DNA of 64,000 nucleotides from Bacteroidia bacterium. GTDB taxonomy: Bacteria; Bacteroidota; Bacteroidia; B-17B0; Aurantibacillaceae. The stretch lies in NCBI GenBank assembly GCA_016787785.1, contig JAEUTO010000004.1, positions 266,647 through 330,646 of the forward strand, in the 5' to 3' direction. A model generated the notes under the pieces. The model did not search any database and was not told where the DNA came from. It was given only the letters and a program-made list of their open reading frames with translations. The position numbers and the translations under genes are program-made. Shown here in pieces: positions 1 through 8,317 of this stretch. Numbering within the stretch: position 1 is the stretch's first letter; each line of letters begins with the position of its first letter.

Positions 1-605
1 AATGGTTTACCATTAGAGGTTATTATAAAGCAGATGGCGGCGAAAAATACATTACCATTGGCAACTTTGCACCCAAAATAAAAAAAGAATTTGTGCGCAT
101 GAATTTATTTAAACTGGGTTATAAAGAGGCTTATTATTTTGTAGATGATATTAAATTAATTAAGAGTCCTGCCTTTGAAGAAAAAGTAGATGTAGAAATT
201 GTTGGCCCAAATTATCATGCTGAACAGGATTCGAGTTTAAATGTGAGCAAGGATATTAAAGTAGGGGATAAAGTAAACTTAAATAATATTTTCTTTGACA
301 ACGGTCGTTATTATTTGTTGCCGGAGTCGTACCAGGAATTAAACAAGCTGGTGCAATATCTTTTAAAGAACCCGAGTGTTGAGATCCAAATTAACGGACA
401 CAGCGATAGTGGCGGTTTAAATTACAAGAACCAAAAAATGTCGGAGTTGCGCGCCCGCGAGGTGTTTGAATATTTAATTAAAAAAGGCGTGCAAAATAAA
501 ATGTACTTTAAAGGTTACGGCAGTACGCAACCCGTTGCCAGTAACGATACAGATGAAGGTAAAGCCAAGAACCGCCGTGTTGAATTTCAAATCATAAAAA
601 AATAA
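1..605 (+). CDS. OmpA-family C-terminal domain protein, 5' end cut by window edge
   Basis: The reading frame is open from the left edge (first whole codon at base 3), so the GTG at 93 and ATG at 99 are internal codons rather than starts. The first 55 or so visible residues (TIRGYYKADGG..., YYFVDDIKL) look like the end of a beta-sandwich domain that often precedes OmpA domains in Bacteroidota. The rest is an OmpA/MotB peptidoglycan-binding domain: NNIFFDNGRYYL, then INGHSDSGG, MSELRAREVFEYL and KNRRVEFQI near the C-terminus. OmpA domains anchor outer-membrane proteins to peptidoglycan, so this protein is probably envelope-bound. Its stop lies 2 bases before the next gene, suggesting cotranscription. 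What the missing N-terminus holds cannot be seen. Confidence 0.85.
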   Translation, partial: WFTIRGYYKADGGEKYITIGNFAPKIKKEFVRMNLFKLGYKEAYYFVDDIKLIKSPAFEEKVDVEIVGPNYHAEQDSSLNVSKDIKVGDKVNLNNIFFDNGRYYLLPESYQELNKLVQYLLKNPSVEIQINGHSDSGGLNYKNQKMSELRAREVFEYLIKKGVQNKMYFKGYGSTQPVASNDTDEGKAKNRRVEFQIIKK

Positions 606-607
606 CT

Positions 608-1972
608 ATGGAGGACGGAAAATTATTGATCGACGATCCCAAAACAATAAAAGCCTGGACCTTTTATGATTGGGCCAATTCTGTTTTTCCATTGGTAATT
701 ACGTCTGCTATCTTTCCCAATTTTTACGACGCGGTAACCTCCACAAAAAATGAAGCGGGCGATGTGGTGAGCCATGCCGTTACTTTTTTTGGAAGAGAAT
801 TCGAGAACCAGAATATTTATTCTTTCGTTTATGCCTTTGCACTTGCTATAGTAGTGTTGATCTCGCCCATCTTAAGCGGTATTGCCGATTATTTAGGAAA
901 TAAAAAACGTTTCCTGCAATTCTTTTGTTATTTGGGATCTATCTCCTGCATGTGTTTGTTTTTCTTTTCGAAAAATAATTTAGAAATGAGTTTTATTCCA
1001 TTCATCACCGCTACCGTTGGTTTTTGGGGAAGTTTGGTGTATTATAATTCGTACTTACCGGAGATCGCATCAGAAGCCAATCAGGATAAAGTAAGCGCAA
1101 GAGGTTTTGCGTTAGGCTATTTTGGAAGCTCGTTGTTACTGATTGTTTGTTTAGCATTGGTGATGACAAAAACATTTCATCACTTGTTGAACACCGATCC
1201 AAAACAAGCTATTGATGTAAGGATCTCTTTTTTATTGGTTGGCCTTTGGTGGATGGGCTTTGCGCAATACACGTTTAAACGTTTGCCAAGATTAAACCAC
1301 AAAGCACATGGTAACGGCAGCGATAAACAAGGATTATTCTCAAAAGGATTTAAAGAATTACGTTCGGTTGCAAAACAAATAAAAGATCTGCCGCAGTTAA
1401 AACGTTTTTTAAGCGGTTACTTTTTTTACAACATGGGTGTGCAAACCATTATGGTGGTAGCGGTGTTATTTGCACGTAACGAAATTGTATGGGAAAATGA
1501 ACAGGCAAAAACAACCTCGTTAATTGTAAGTATTTTAATTATACAGTTTGTTGGTATTGCAGGCTCTTTCTTTTTCTCAAAATTATCGTCACGCATTGGA
1601 AACATAAAAGCATTGATGAGCGCTATTTTTATCTGGATCTTTATTTGTGTGTTCACCTACATGGTGGCGCGTTTGCCAATTCATTTTTACATCGTGGCGT
1701 TTTTAGTTGGTTTCGTAATGGGTGGTATCCAGGCTTTATCAAGAAGTACCTACAGTAAATTATTACCCGAGACAGAGGACAATACCAGCTTTTTTAGTTT
1801 TTACGATGTGATGGAAAAAATGGGCATGATCTTAGGCACCATCACTTTTGGCGTTATAAGCGAAATAGTTGGTGGCATGCGTCCCTCTATTTTATCGCTG
1901 ATAGGTTATTTTATTTTGGGCTTTATTATTTTGCTCACCATGAAGAAGAACATAGGCGGAAAAACAGTTTAG
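608..1972 (+). CDS. UMF1/Atg22-type major facilitator superfamily transporter
   Basis: A 454-residue integral membrane protein that looks complete. The N-terminus has the signature AWTFYDWANSVFPLVI, typical of the UMF1 family (ATG22-like MFS permeases), and about 12 hydrophobic segments follow. A conserved loop GGIQALSRSTYSKLLP sits in the second half, as in the family, followed by FFSFYDVMEKMG. Yeast Atg22 exports amino acids from the vacuole; bacterial members have no well-established substrate, so I assign none. The ATG is 2 bases after the preceding stop. Confidence 0.85.
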   Translation: MEDGKLLIDDPKTIKAWTFYDWANSVFPLVITSAIFPNFYDAVTSTKNEAGDVVSHAVTFFGREFENQNIYSFVYAFALAIVVLISPILSGIADYLGNKKRFLQFFCYLGSISCMCLFFFSKNNLEMSFIPFITATVGFWGSLVYYNSYLPEIASEANQDKVSARGFALGYFGSSLLLIVCLALVMTKTFHHLLNTDPKQAIDVRISFLLVGLWWMGFAQYTFKRLPRLNHKAHGNGSDKQGLFSKGFKELRSVAKQIKDLPQLKRFLSGYFFYNMGVQTIMVVAVLFARNEIVWENEQAKTTSLIVSILIIQFVGIAGSFFFSKLSSRIGNIKALMSAIFIWIFICVFTYMVARLPIHFYIVAFLVGFVMGGIQALSRSTYSKLLPETEDNTSFFSFYDVMEKMGMILGTITFGVISEIVGGMRPSILSLIGYFILGFIILLTMKKNIGGKTV

Positions 1973-2010
1973 GTTCCTGATAATTTTTGTTAAGAAAAAA
2001 ACAATTGCCT

Positions 2011-2018
2011 GATCTTTG
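2011..2018 (+). promoter_or_regulatory. Possible Bacteroidota -7 promoter box upstream of the vWA gene
   Basis: GATCTTTG matches the Bacteroidota -7 consensus TAnnTTTG except at its first base. A TTTG at 1986-1989 lies 21 bases upstream, a plausible -33 partner. The start codon of the next gene is at 2032. This is motif matching only. Confidence 0.35.
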
Positions 2019-2031
2019 TATTATACCAAAT

Positions 2032-3153
2032 ATGCTCAAGAAACTTTTTATCTTTTTTATTCTCTCTACAGGTTTAGTGCATGCGCAATTGCAGTTCAAA
2101 GAGCAGGATACCGATCTGGGCACCATTGCCGAGACCTACGAAATAAAAGGCGATGTACTCGTAAAAAACAGTACCGATAAAAAGGTTTTTTTAATGCGCG
2201 CCGATGCCGATAAAGGCGTAAAAGTTTTTACCACCAAAAAAACTTTGCTGCCCGGCGATACCTGCTTGATTATTATTTCTTTTTTACCCGAGAGTGCCGG
2301 AAAATTTAAAAAGAAGATCAACCTTATTTGCAGCGACAACACAAAACCTTATGAATTAATCGTTTCAGGCAACCTGGGAAAATTAAGAACCGACGATAAA
2401 CTGGCTTGTTTTTATTTCGGTAACCGCAGAAGCAGTTCTATAAAAACAACAACAGAACCCATTGTTGTAAAAGAGAATACAACAAAAAAAGACAATACCA
2501 ATAAAATTCCCGATAACTCCAGTACACCAAAAATAGATACCGTTTGGGAAAAGCCACCGGTTATTTTAAAAGAAGAAAGCACAACTGAGCTTTCTGTTTT
2601 AGGGTACAAGCCCAACAACATTTTATTTTTGGTGGATGTAAGCAGTTCTATGAAAGATTCTTTGAAATTACCTTTAATGAAAACGGCTTTGCATACGTTA
2701 ATTGATGCCGTGCGCGAAGTAGACGTTATAACTTTTGTTACTTATGCCGATAGTGTAAAAATAATTAAAGAAGGCATAAAAGGTTCCGACAAAAAACAAT
2801 TGCACGCGGCAGTAGATGGTTTAAAAGCAAAAGGTTTGACAAAAGGTAACAAAGCAATTTTATTCTCGCAGCAATTGGCGCAAAAACATTTTATTGCAGA
2901 AGGAAATAACCAGATCATTATGGCAACCGATGGTAAGTTCCGATTTTACAGCGAAGACCAAAACACCTGGACCCAAAAACAAATGGATAAAAAGATTGTT
3001 TTAACTACGGTGGCTTTTGGTAATGATAGAGAAGCGATGAAGAACTTAAAAGAAATTGCAGATAAAGGCGAAGGTTCTTTTATACACATTAAAAAACGTC
3101 ATGGCAGCGAGGAAAAACTACTGGATGAGGTGAAAGCGAGGAGTAAACGTTGA
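2032..3153 (+). CDS. Secreted von Willebrand A domain protein with N-terminal Ig-like domain
   Basis: I place the start at ATG 2032 because it begins a clean signal peptide (KKLFIFFILSTGLVHAQ); the frame continues upstream to a TTG at 1987 but adds only a non-signal leader. The mature 373-residue protein has an Ig-like DUF1573/ASH-type domain (about residues 22-115, FKEQDTDLGTIAETY), a Lys/Thr/Pro-rich linker (135-180), and a vWA domain from about 195 (NILFLVDVSSSM) with an intact metal-binding DxSxS motif at D202/S204/S206. Such domains bind protein ligands through a divalent metal. The protein is probably periplasmic or surface-exposed; its partner is unknown. No T9SS sorting domain is present. 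Confidence 0.75.
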   Translation: MLKKLFIFFILSTGLVHAQLQFKEQDTDLGTIAETYEIKGDVLVKNSTDKKVFLMRADADKGVKVFTTKKTLLPGDTCLIIISFLPESAGKFKKKINLICSDNTKPYELIVSGNLGKLRTDDKLACFYFGNRRSSSIKTTTEPIVVKENTTKKDNTNKIPDNSSTPKIDTVWEKPPVILKEESTTELSVLGYKPNNILFLVDVSSSMKDSLKLPLMKTALHTLIDAVREVDVITFVTYADSVKIIKEGIKGSDKKQLHAAVDGLKAKGLTKGNKAILFSQQLAQKHFIAEGNNQIIMATDGKFRFYSEDQNTWTQKQMDKKIVLTTVAFGNDREAMKNLKEIADKGEGSFIHIKKRHGSEEKLLDEVKARSKR

Positions 3154-3200
3154 TTAGTCCGGGTTTCGGGTTTCTTGTTCTGTGTATTAAACCTAAGAAT

Positions 3201-3341
3201 TTTAAACCACATAGACACATAGATTTAAAGGTGTTTGTTTAGGTTAAGAGTTAAACATAGGATTTTTCGTCAAAGACGAAAAATTATGTTCGCTTTAGGC
3301 GAATAGATTTTTTCTTTTTCCTATATGCCAATGTGTTTAAA
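3201..3341. repeat. Dispersed inverted-repeat element, copy 1
   Basis: This intergenic element is bounded by imperfect inverted ends: TTTAAACCACATAGACACAT on the left and CTATATGCCAATGTGTTTAAA on the right. Inside are two stem-loops: a perfect 10-bp stem at 3262-3284 (ATTTTTCGTC / GACGAAAAAT, loop AAA) and a 5-bp stem TTCGC/GCGAA at 3289-3303. A related element with the same left end lies at 21061-21181. No coding frame is apparent. The remainder of the 3154-3446 gap shows nothing else I can name. Confidence 0.6.
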
Positions 3342-3446
3342 TTTGTACCTTGATGTTAAAATTTGTAAATTTTGAAAGGAAAAGACAGTGAGTTCGTATA
3401 TATAATAGAACGCCGAAAAACAGCGCGGCAATAAAACAAAAACCAA

Positions 3447-3962
3447 ATGAAAAAGTTAATTTTATCAGCGATCTTAATAAGCACGTTTGGCCTGGTATCA
3501 TGTCAAACTGCAGTTAACACAAAAGAAGAACAAAAAATTTCAAATAAAAAAGTTATGGACACGAGCTACAAAAAAACAGACGAAGAGTGGAAAAAAATAT
3601 TAACCCCCGAACAATATTATGTGTTGCGCCAAAAAGGAACAGAGCGCGCCGGAACGGGTGTATATAACGATCATAAAGAAATAGGTTTTTATACCTGCGC
3701 GGGTTGCGGCACCGAATTATTCTCTAACGAACAAAAATTTGACAGCCATTGTGGTTGGCCAAGTTTTGATGGTGAGTTAGGTGGTGGCGACCGCGTATTA
3801 AAAGTAAACGATTTTTCGCACGGTATGATCCGTACAGAAATTGTGTGCGCAAAATGCGGCGGCCACTTAGGACATATTTTTGATGATGGTCCAACTTCTA
3901 CCGGCCAACGTTATTGCGTAAATAGTTTAAGTCTGGGTTTTAAACCGGCTGCGAAGAAATAA
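3447..3962 (+). CDS. msrB: Peptide-methionine (R)-S-oxide reductase MsrB, lipoprotein form
   Basis: MsrB reduces the R-epimer of methionine sulfoxide in proteins. The 171-residue protein has all family hallmarks: zinc-binding CxxC pairs (TCAGCGTELF, VCAKCGGHLGH), the HCGWPSF segment, and the catalytic cysteine in RYCVNS at C157. The N-terminus is a lipoprotein signal ending in LVSC (C19), so the enzyme is predicted to be membrane-anchored outside the cytoplasm, repairing envelope or exported proteins. The MsrB domain begins near residue 38, leaving a short linker after the lipid anchor. It precedes the Lgt-like gene by 21 bases and may be cotranscribed. Confidence 0.93.
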   Translation: MKKLILSAILISTFGLVSCQTAVNTKEEQKISNKKVMDTSYKKTDEEWKKILTPEQYYVLRQKGTERAGTGVYNDHKEIGFYTCAGCGTELFSNEQKFDSHCGWPSFDGELGGGDRVLKVNDFSHGMIRTEIVCAKCGGHLGHIFDDGPTSTGQRYCVNSLSLGFKPAAKK

Positions 3963-3983
3963 TTTTTTAGCTATATTAGATGA

Positions 3984-4739
3984 ATGCATTTTCCGATAAA
4001 TCTTCATCTTTTTGGTAAGGAAATTTCTACACATTATGCTTTAGAGATCATAAGCATTTTTATTGGTGTGCGCTATTACGTTTTTTTGCGAAAGCGAAGT
4101 CACGATACTATTAGTGATGTTAATCGCCTCAAGATCTTTGTCGCCGTTTGTTTAGGTGCCCTTTTAGGTTCACGTCTGGTAGGTGTTTTTGAAGATCCCG
4201 AACAATTTTTTGCAGCCCCCGATAAATTCCGTTACATATTTAGCAATAAAACAATTGTTGGCGGCTTATTATTTGCTTTGTTTTTTGTAGAGCTTTTTAA
4301 ACTTAAATTAAAAATTAAAACTTCCAGCGGCGATGTAATGACCTATCCCTTGCTGCTTGCCTTGATCTTAGGGCGTATTGGTTGTTTTTGTGAAGGTCTT
4401 GATGATGGTACTATTGGAAGAGCAACTACTTTGTTTACAGGAATAAATTTTGGCGATGGTATTTTACGGCACCCGCTTCCTTTATACGAAATAACATTTT
4501 TAAGTTGTCTTTGGTTAGTTATTTATAATCTTGATAAAAAGAAGGTATTAGCCAACGGTTCCAAATTTAAATTGTTTTTGATCAATTACTTTTTTTACCG
4601 TTTTTGTATTGAATTTTTGAAAGATAATGAATTCACCATTTTTTATTTAAGCACCATACAAATTGCCTGTTTAATAGGATTAATTTACTATATAAAAACA
4701 CTTGTTCAACCAAAAACATTATTTTTACGTTATGCCTGA
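3984..4739 (+). CDS. Lgt-like membrane protein (diverged prolipoprotein diacylglyceryl transferase family)
   Basis: A 251-residue polytopic membrane protein recognisable as an Lgt relative: GRIGCFCEG (130-138) aligns with the Lgt signature GRIGNFINGE, RHPLPLYE (162-169) with RHPSQLYE, and YRFCIEF (205-211) with the C-terminal RFxIEF segment. Lgt moves diacylglycerol from phosphatidylglycerol to a lipobox cysteine. By eye two residues essential in E. coli Lgt are changed: the His of the HGG segment is V92 (IVGG) and the Asn of RIGN is C134, while the arginines R131 and R206 remain. It is therefore unlikely to be the housekeeping Lgt. It overlaps the radical SAM gene by 8 bases, implying coupled translation and related function. 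It may act on phosphatidylglycerol or a related lipid; this is inference. Confidence 0.75.
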   Translation: MHFPINLHLFGKEISTHYALEIISIFIGVRYYVFLRKRSHDTISDVNRLKIFVAVCLGALLGSRLVGVFEDPEQFFAAPDKFRYIFSNKTIVGGLLFALFFVELFKLKLKIKTSSGDVMTYPLLLALILGRIGCFCEGLDDGTIGRATTLFTGINFGDGILRHPLPLYEITFLSCLWLVIYNLDKKKVLANGSKFKLFLINYFFYRFCIEFLKDNEFTIFYLSTIQIACLIGLIYYIKTLVQPKTLFLRYA

Positions 4740-6126
4740 AAGAAGTTGGATCTATTATGACTATACCATTAGTCTCTGTTCAAAATGTTTACGTCGCATT
4801 AGCGCTAAAATAGTTTTTGAGAATGATAATGTTTACATGATAAAGAATTGCCCGGAACATGGCATGGAAAAAGTATTGATAGCAACGGACATTGAATATT
4901 ACAAACGCATTCGTAATTATAATAAACGCAGCGAGATACCATTAAAATTTAATACGCCAACGTTGTATGGTTGTCCTTACGATTGCGGCTTGTGCCCGGA
5001 TCATGAACAACACTCTTGTTTAACCCTGATTGAAATTACCGACAGATGTAATTTAACCTGCCCAACCTGTTATGCCGAATCGTCGCCACACTTTGGTAAT
5101 CACAGAACTTTGGATGAGGTAAAAAATATGCTCGATCTTATTGTTGCTAACGAAGGAAACCCCGATGTGGTGCAGATCAGTGGCGGAGAGCCAACCATTC
5201 ATCCGCAATTTTTTGAAATTTTGGATGAAGCTAAAAAAAGACCGATCAAACATTTGATGTTAAACACAAATGGAATTCGCATTGCAAAAGAAGAAGATTT
5301 TGTAAAACGTTTGGCTACGTACATGCCTGATTTCGAAATTTATTTGCAGTGGGATAGTTTTGAAAACAAAGCTTTAAATAAATTACGCGGGGCCGATCTG
5401 TTGGATCTTCATTACAAAGCCATGGAGCATTTGAACAAGTATAATCTTTCTACAACACTGGTAGTTACATTACAGCGCGGTGTAAACAATCATGAGATAG
5501 GAAAGATAATTGAATATGCTTTAAAACAACCTTGTGTAAGAGGCGTAACTTTTCAACCTGTGCAGGTGGCCGGAAGAAATGATAAGTTCGATCCTTCAAC
5601 AGAACGTTATACATTAACCGAAGTAAGACGAGACATCTTAGATCAAACCTCCTTTTTTACCGAAGACGATCTTATTCCGGTACCATGTAATCCCGACGCT
5701 TTGGTAATGGGTTATGCATTGAAGTTAGAAGGTGAGATAATTCCACTTACAAGATACATTAACCCTGCAGATCTGTTGGATAATTCAAAGAACACTATTG
5801 TTTACGAACAGGATGAGCGATTGCACCAACATGTTTTAAAAATGTTTAGCACCGCTAATTCGGTAGAAACAGTTACAGAGGATTTGAAAGAATTGATGTG
5901 TTGTTTACCTTTTGTAAAAGCACCGGATCTGGGTTATGATAATTTATTCAGGATCATTATTATGAATTTTATTGACGCCTATAATTTTGATGTAAGAGCG
6001 ATAAAAAAATCATGCGTACACATTGTACATAAGGATAAAATTATTCCTTTTGAGACCATGAATCTGTTTTACAGGAATGGAAAGGATAAACAATTGGAAG
6101 AATTAAGAAAACTTCAGGTTATTTAA
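4732..6126 (+). CDS. Radical SAM protein of the tetraether synthase (Tes)/MJ0619-like family
   Basis: I choose ATG 4732 (MPERSWIYYDY) because it starts the conserved domain and overlaps the preceding stop by 8 bases; an in-frame start at 4702 adds ten residues encoded inside the previous gene. In the 464-residue product an N-terminal rubredoxin-like segment has C16xxC19 and C40PEHG; next is GCPYDCGLCPDH (C81, C85, C88) plus C96; then the radical SAM CX3CX2C at C106/C110/C113 and the SAM-binding GGE at 151-153. This arrangement of extra iron-sulfur cysteines is that of archaeal tetraether lipid synthase and MJ0619 (also studied as a methylpterin methyltransferase). Family knowledge suggests radical C-C bond formation or methylation on a lipid or pterin. 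The substrate is unknown; the Lgt-like partner favours a lipid. Confidence 0.8.
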   Translation: MPERSWIYYDYTISLCSKCLRRISAKIVFENDNVYMIKNCPEHGMEKVLIATDIEYYKRIRNYNKRSEIPLKFNTPTLYGCPYDCGLCPDHEQHSCLTLIEITDRCNLTCPTCYAESSPHFGNHRTLDEVKNMLDLIVANEGNPDVVQISGGEPTIHPQFFEILDEAKKRPIKHLMLNTNGIRIAKEEDFVKRLATYMPDFEIYLQWDSFENKALNKLRGADLLDLHYKAMEHLNKYNLSTTLVVTLQRGVNNHEIGKIIEYALKQPCVRGVTFQPVQVAGRNDKFDPSTERYTLTEVRRDILDQTSFFTEDDLIPVPCNPDALVMGYALKLEGEIIPLTRYINPADLLDNSKNTIVYEQDERLHQHVLKMFSTANSVETVTEDLKELMCCLPFVKAPDLGYDNLFRIIIMNFIDAYNFDVRAIKKSCVHIVHKDKIIPFETMNLFYRNGKDKQLEELRKLQVI

Positions 6127-6145
6127 ATAATTAGTAAATTAGAGT

Positions 6146-6433
6146 ATGGAAAATAATGAAATTATAGACCCCGATAAAAAAACTGCCAAACTAATGGGCA
6201 TTGTTAACGGTTTGTTGGTGGTTTTGATGGGATTATGCTGTCTTAGTGAAGACCTTGCCGTTTTCGCCTTTATTCTTGGATGTTTGGCCGGAATTTTAAA
6301 TTTTATCCTAATGATAATCTTTATCGTTCAACGCAAAACGTTTTCATATATAATTTGCATCATAAGCATGTTGCTAATGCCAATTATTGGTTTTGGCTGT
6401 TGCGCTTATGGCATAAAGAACCTGGGTTTTTAA
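6146..6433 (+). CDS. Small three-helix membrane protein, unknown function
   Basis: A 95-residue protein with a charged N-terminus (NNEIIDPDKKTAK) and three hydrophobic segments (about 16-35, 38-58 and 66-90), containing several cysteines (GLCCLSED, GFGCCAYG). I do not recognise a family. It follows the radical SAM gene by 19 bases on the same strand and could be part of that transcript. Its stop codon overlaps the stop of the convergent aldo/keto reductase. Confidence 0.6.
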   Translation: MENNEIIDPDKKTAKLMGIVNGLLVVLMGLCCLSEDLAVFAFILGCLAGILNFILMIIFIVQRKTFSYIICIISMLLMPIIGFGCCAYGIKNLGF

Positions 6434-7416
6434 AACAAGGCCTGAACCGGTTTATTCTGCAATATCCCTTCAATTTTTTCCATTACTTCGATGGTAAGTA
6501 AAGGAAGTATTTCCAATGACGTTATTGTTTCTTTTAATTGTTCTGCTTTAGATGCACCTAAAATAACGGTACTTACATTTGGGTTCTTAGCACACCAGGC
6601 AACGCCCAATTTTGGCAGGGTAGTGCCAAGCTCTTTTGCCAAAACATCTAATTTTTTTGTTTTCTCAATACGTGTTGGGTCGCCCAGTGTTCTTTCTTTT
6701 AACCAATCCATTCCGTCAATGTGCAAACGGTTATCAGTTGGTACGCCGTTATTATATTTTCCGGTAAGCAAACCACTTGCTAATGGACTCCATATTGTTG
6801 TGCCCAAACCAAAATCGCGAAACAATAATAAGTGGTCTTTCTCAATTTTTGTACGCTCGAACATGTTGTACTGCGGTTGCTCCATCGTTGGGCCTATCAA
6901 ACGGTTCTTCTCTGCAAATAAAAAGGCTGCCATTAATTCATCGTTAGCCCATTCGCTGGTGCCCCAGTATAAAATTTTGCCTTGCTGTATCAATGTATTC
7001 ATAGCAAGAACAGTTTCTTCGATCGGTGTGTTTTTATCCGGGCGATGACAAAAGAAAAGATCAACATAATCTACCTGCAAACGTTTTAGCGCTGCGTGGC
7101 AACCTTCCATAATATGTTTGCGTGACAGACCTGTTTGATTAGGTTTACCATCTTCGTAACCAAAATATACTTTGCTTGAAAGGCAAAAGGAACTACGTGC
7201 CCAATTCTTTTTCTTTAAAATTGCACCCATTACTTCTTCCGATTTTCCGCGCGCATAAATTTCGGCGTTATCAAAAAAGTTAACACCGTTATCGTAGGCA
7301 ATGCTCATTAACTCATCAGCAGTGGTATCACCAATTTGTTTTCCAAAAGTAACCCAGCTCCCGAACGAAAGTGTGCTAACCTGTAATCCTGATCTTCCTA
7401 ATCTCCTGTATTCCAT
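6430..7416 (-). CDS. Aldo/keto reductase, Kv-beta/YghZ-like
   Basis: Start set at the ATG at 7416 (MEYRRLGRSGLQVS); an in-frame TTG two codons upstream is unnecessary. The 328-residue protein is an NADPH-dependent aldo/keto reductase with the expected tetrad: Asp and Tyr in FFDNAEIYARG, Lys in LSSKVYFG, and His in DLFFCHRPD. EYRRLGRSGLQVS, EVMGAILKK and the C-terminal STVILGASK motif fit the potassium-channel beta-subunit-like branch (AKR6). Its natural substrate is probably a small aldehyde or ketone, not identifiable here. It ends tail-to-tail with the small membrane protein, sharing TTAA. Confidence 0.88.
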   Translation of the reverse strand: MEYRRLGRSGLQVSTLSFGSWVTFGKQIGDTTADELMSIAYDNGVNFFDNAEIYARGKSEEVMGAILKKKNWARSSFCLSSKVYFGYEDGKPNQTGLSRKHIMEGCHAALKRLQVDYVDLFFCHRPDKNTPIEETVLAMNTLIQQGKILYWGTSEWANDELMAAFLFAEKNRLIGPTMEQPQYNMFERTKIEKDHLLLFRDFGLGTTIWSPLASGLLTGKYNNGVPTDNRLHIDGMDWLKERTLGDPTRIEKTKKLDVLAKELGTTLPKLGVAWCAKNPNVSTVILGASKAEQLKETITSLEILPLLTIEVMEKIEGILQNKPVQALF

Positions 7417-7468
7417 AAACAATTTTAAAAGCTAAAGGTATTGTAAATTCCGCAAAATAAAAATGAAG

Positions 7469-8317
7469 CTAGAAATATAAAGTGAACACATAAAGCAGAA
7501 GGCCCACACCAACAAGGTAGGCGATCAATATGGTCCAGGCCATTATCTTTGCAATGATCGCCATATCTTCTCCAACATACTTGTCGGGTTGCGCTTTGAT
7601 CTGTTTAAGTGCTTTTTTAGCTGAATTTATTGCCATAACGAGGATACTTATTAAAAGTAAAAGTATAGCGATCGATAATAAAAAAAGCAGTGTGGAGCCG
7701 CCCCAGCTAAAAGCTAAAGTAACAAATAAAATATACGCGAAGAACAAAAACAGAGACAGGATAGAAAGGATGAGGGACAAAATAGAGTTGGGGTGAAGCG
7801 TCGTATCTGGGATCGGTTTTTCGGGCGTTACGGTTTCGTTATGGCTCACCGCATTGTCGTCTTCAAAAACATCTTCAGTGCCGTTCGTGTATTTAATTTT
7901 TAAAATATCAGATTTTGCTGTTGAGTATAAGGGTCCGTTTAAATGATCGCACTTTTTATATTTTACAACAGTTGCGTTTACCTCTTTAACTTTTGCAACA
8001 ATTTGTGCGCCGGATCTAAGTGTAATAACATCGCCGCAACTATCGGCACTAATTAAGAACGATCGCCTGGCGGGTAAGCTGTTAAAACTTTTTTCATGAT
8101 CGGCTGACAAAGTAGCTTCATCATTTTTTGTTGTTATTATTTTTTTGGAGATGAATAGCGTTGTATCTGAATTTTTAGCAACATGGCCTGGTGTTGCATG
8201 TGCTTTGTGTTTGGTATGTGCCCAGTCAATATAATAGCCATTGCGGTAACTACGTTTTTTTACCGTGCAGGAAACGATAAAAACAGAGGCGAGCAGATAT
8301 AGGATTAGGTTTTTCAG
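7469..8317 (-). CDS. Membrane lipoprotein with C-terminal transmembrane region; apparent CTG start
   Basis: The frame has no ATG near its 5' end. Read upstream of the internal TTG at 8110 it stays open and encodes a textbook lipoprotein signal beginning at a CTG (8315-8317): KNLILYLLASVFIVSC, followed by VKKRSYRNGYYIDWAHTKHK, a motif I know from Bacteroidota lipoproteins. The in-frame stop upstream is at 8342-8344; the only other candidate start is ATT at 8326. The 282-residue product has a soluble domain (DVITLRSGAQIVAKVKEV...KYTNGTEDVF) at about 95-150 and three to four hydrophobic helices after about residue 180. Function unknown. The non-ATG start is either a true rare start or a base change in an ATG. 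Confidence 0.75.
   Translation of the reverse strand: MKNLILYLLASVFIVSCTVKKRSYRNGYYIDWAHTKHKAHATPGHVAKNSDTTLFISKKIITTKNDEATLSADHEKSFNSLPARRSFLISADSCGDVITLRSGAQIVAKVKEVNATVVKYKKCDHLNGPLYSTAKSDILKIKYTNGTEDVFEDDNAVSHNETVTPEKPIPDTTLHPNSILSLILSILSLFLFFAYILFVTLAFSWGGSTLLFLLSIAILLLLISILVMAINSAKKALKQIKAQPDKYVGEDMAIIAKIMAWTILIAYLVGVGLLLYVFTLYF

Noticed and set aside
6491..7048. 185-codon frame antisense to the aldo/keto reductase
   Set aside because: The aldo/keto reductase frame has a full catalytic tetrad; the antisense frame has none of the properties of a real protein.
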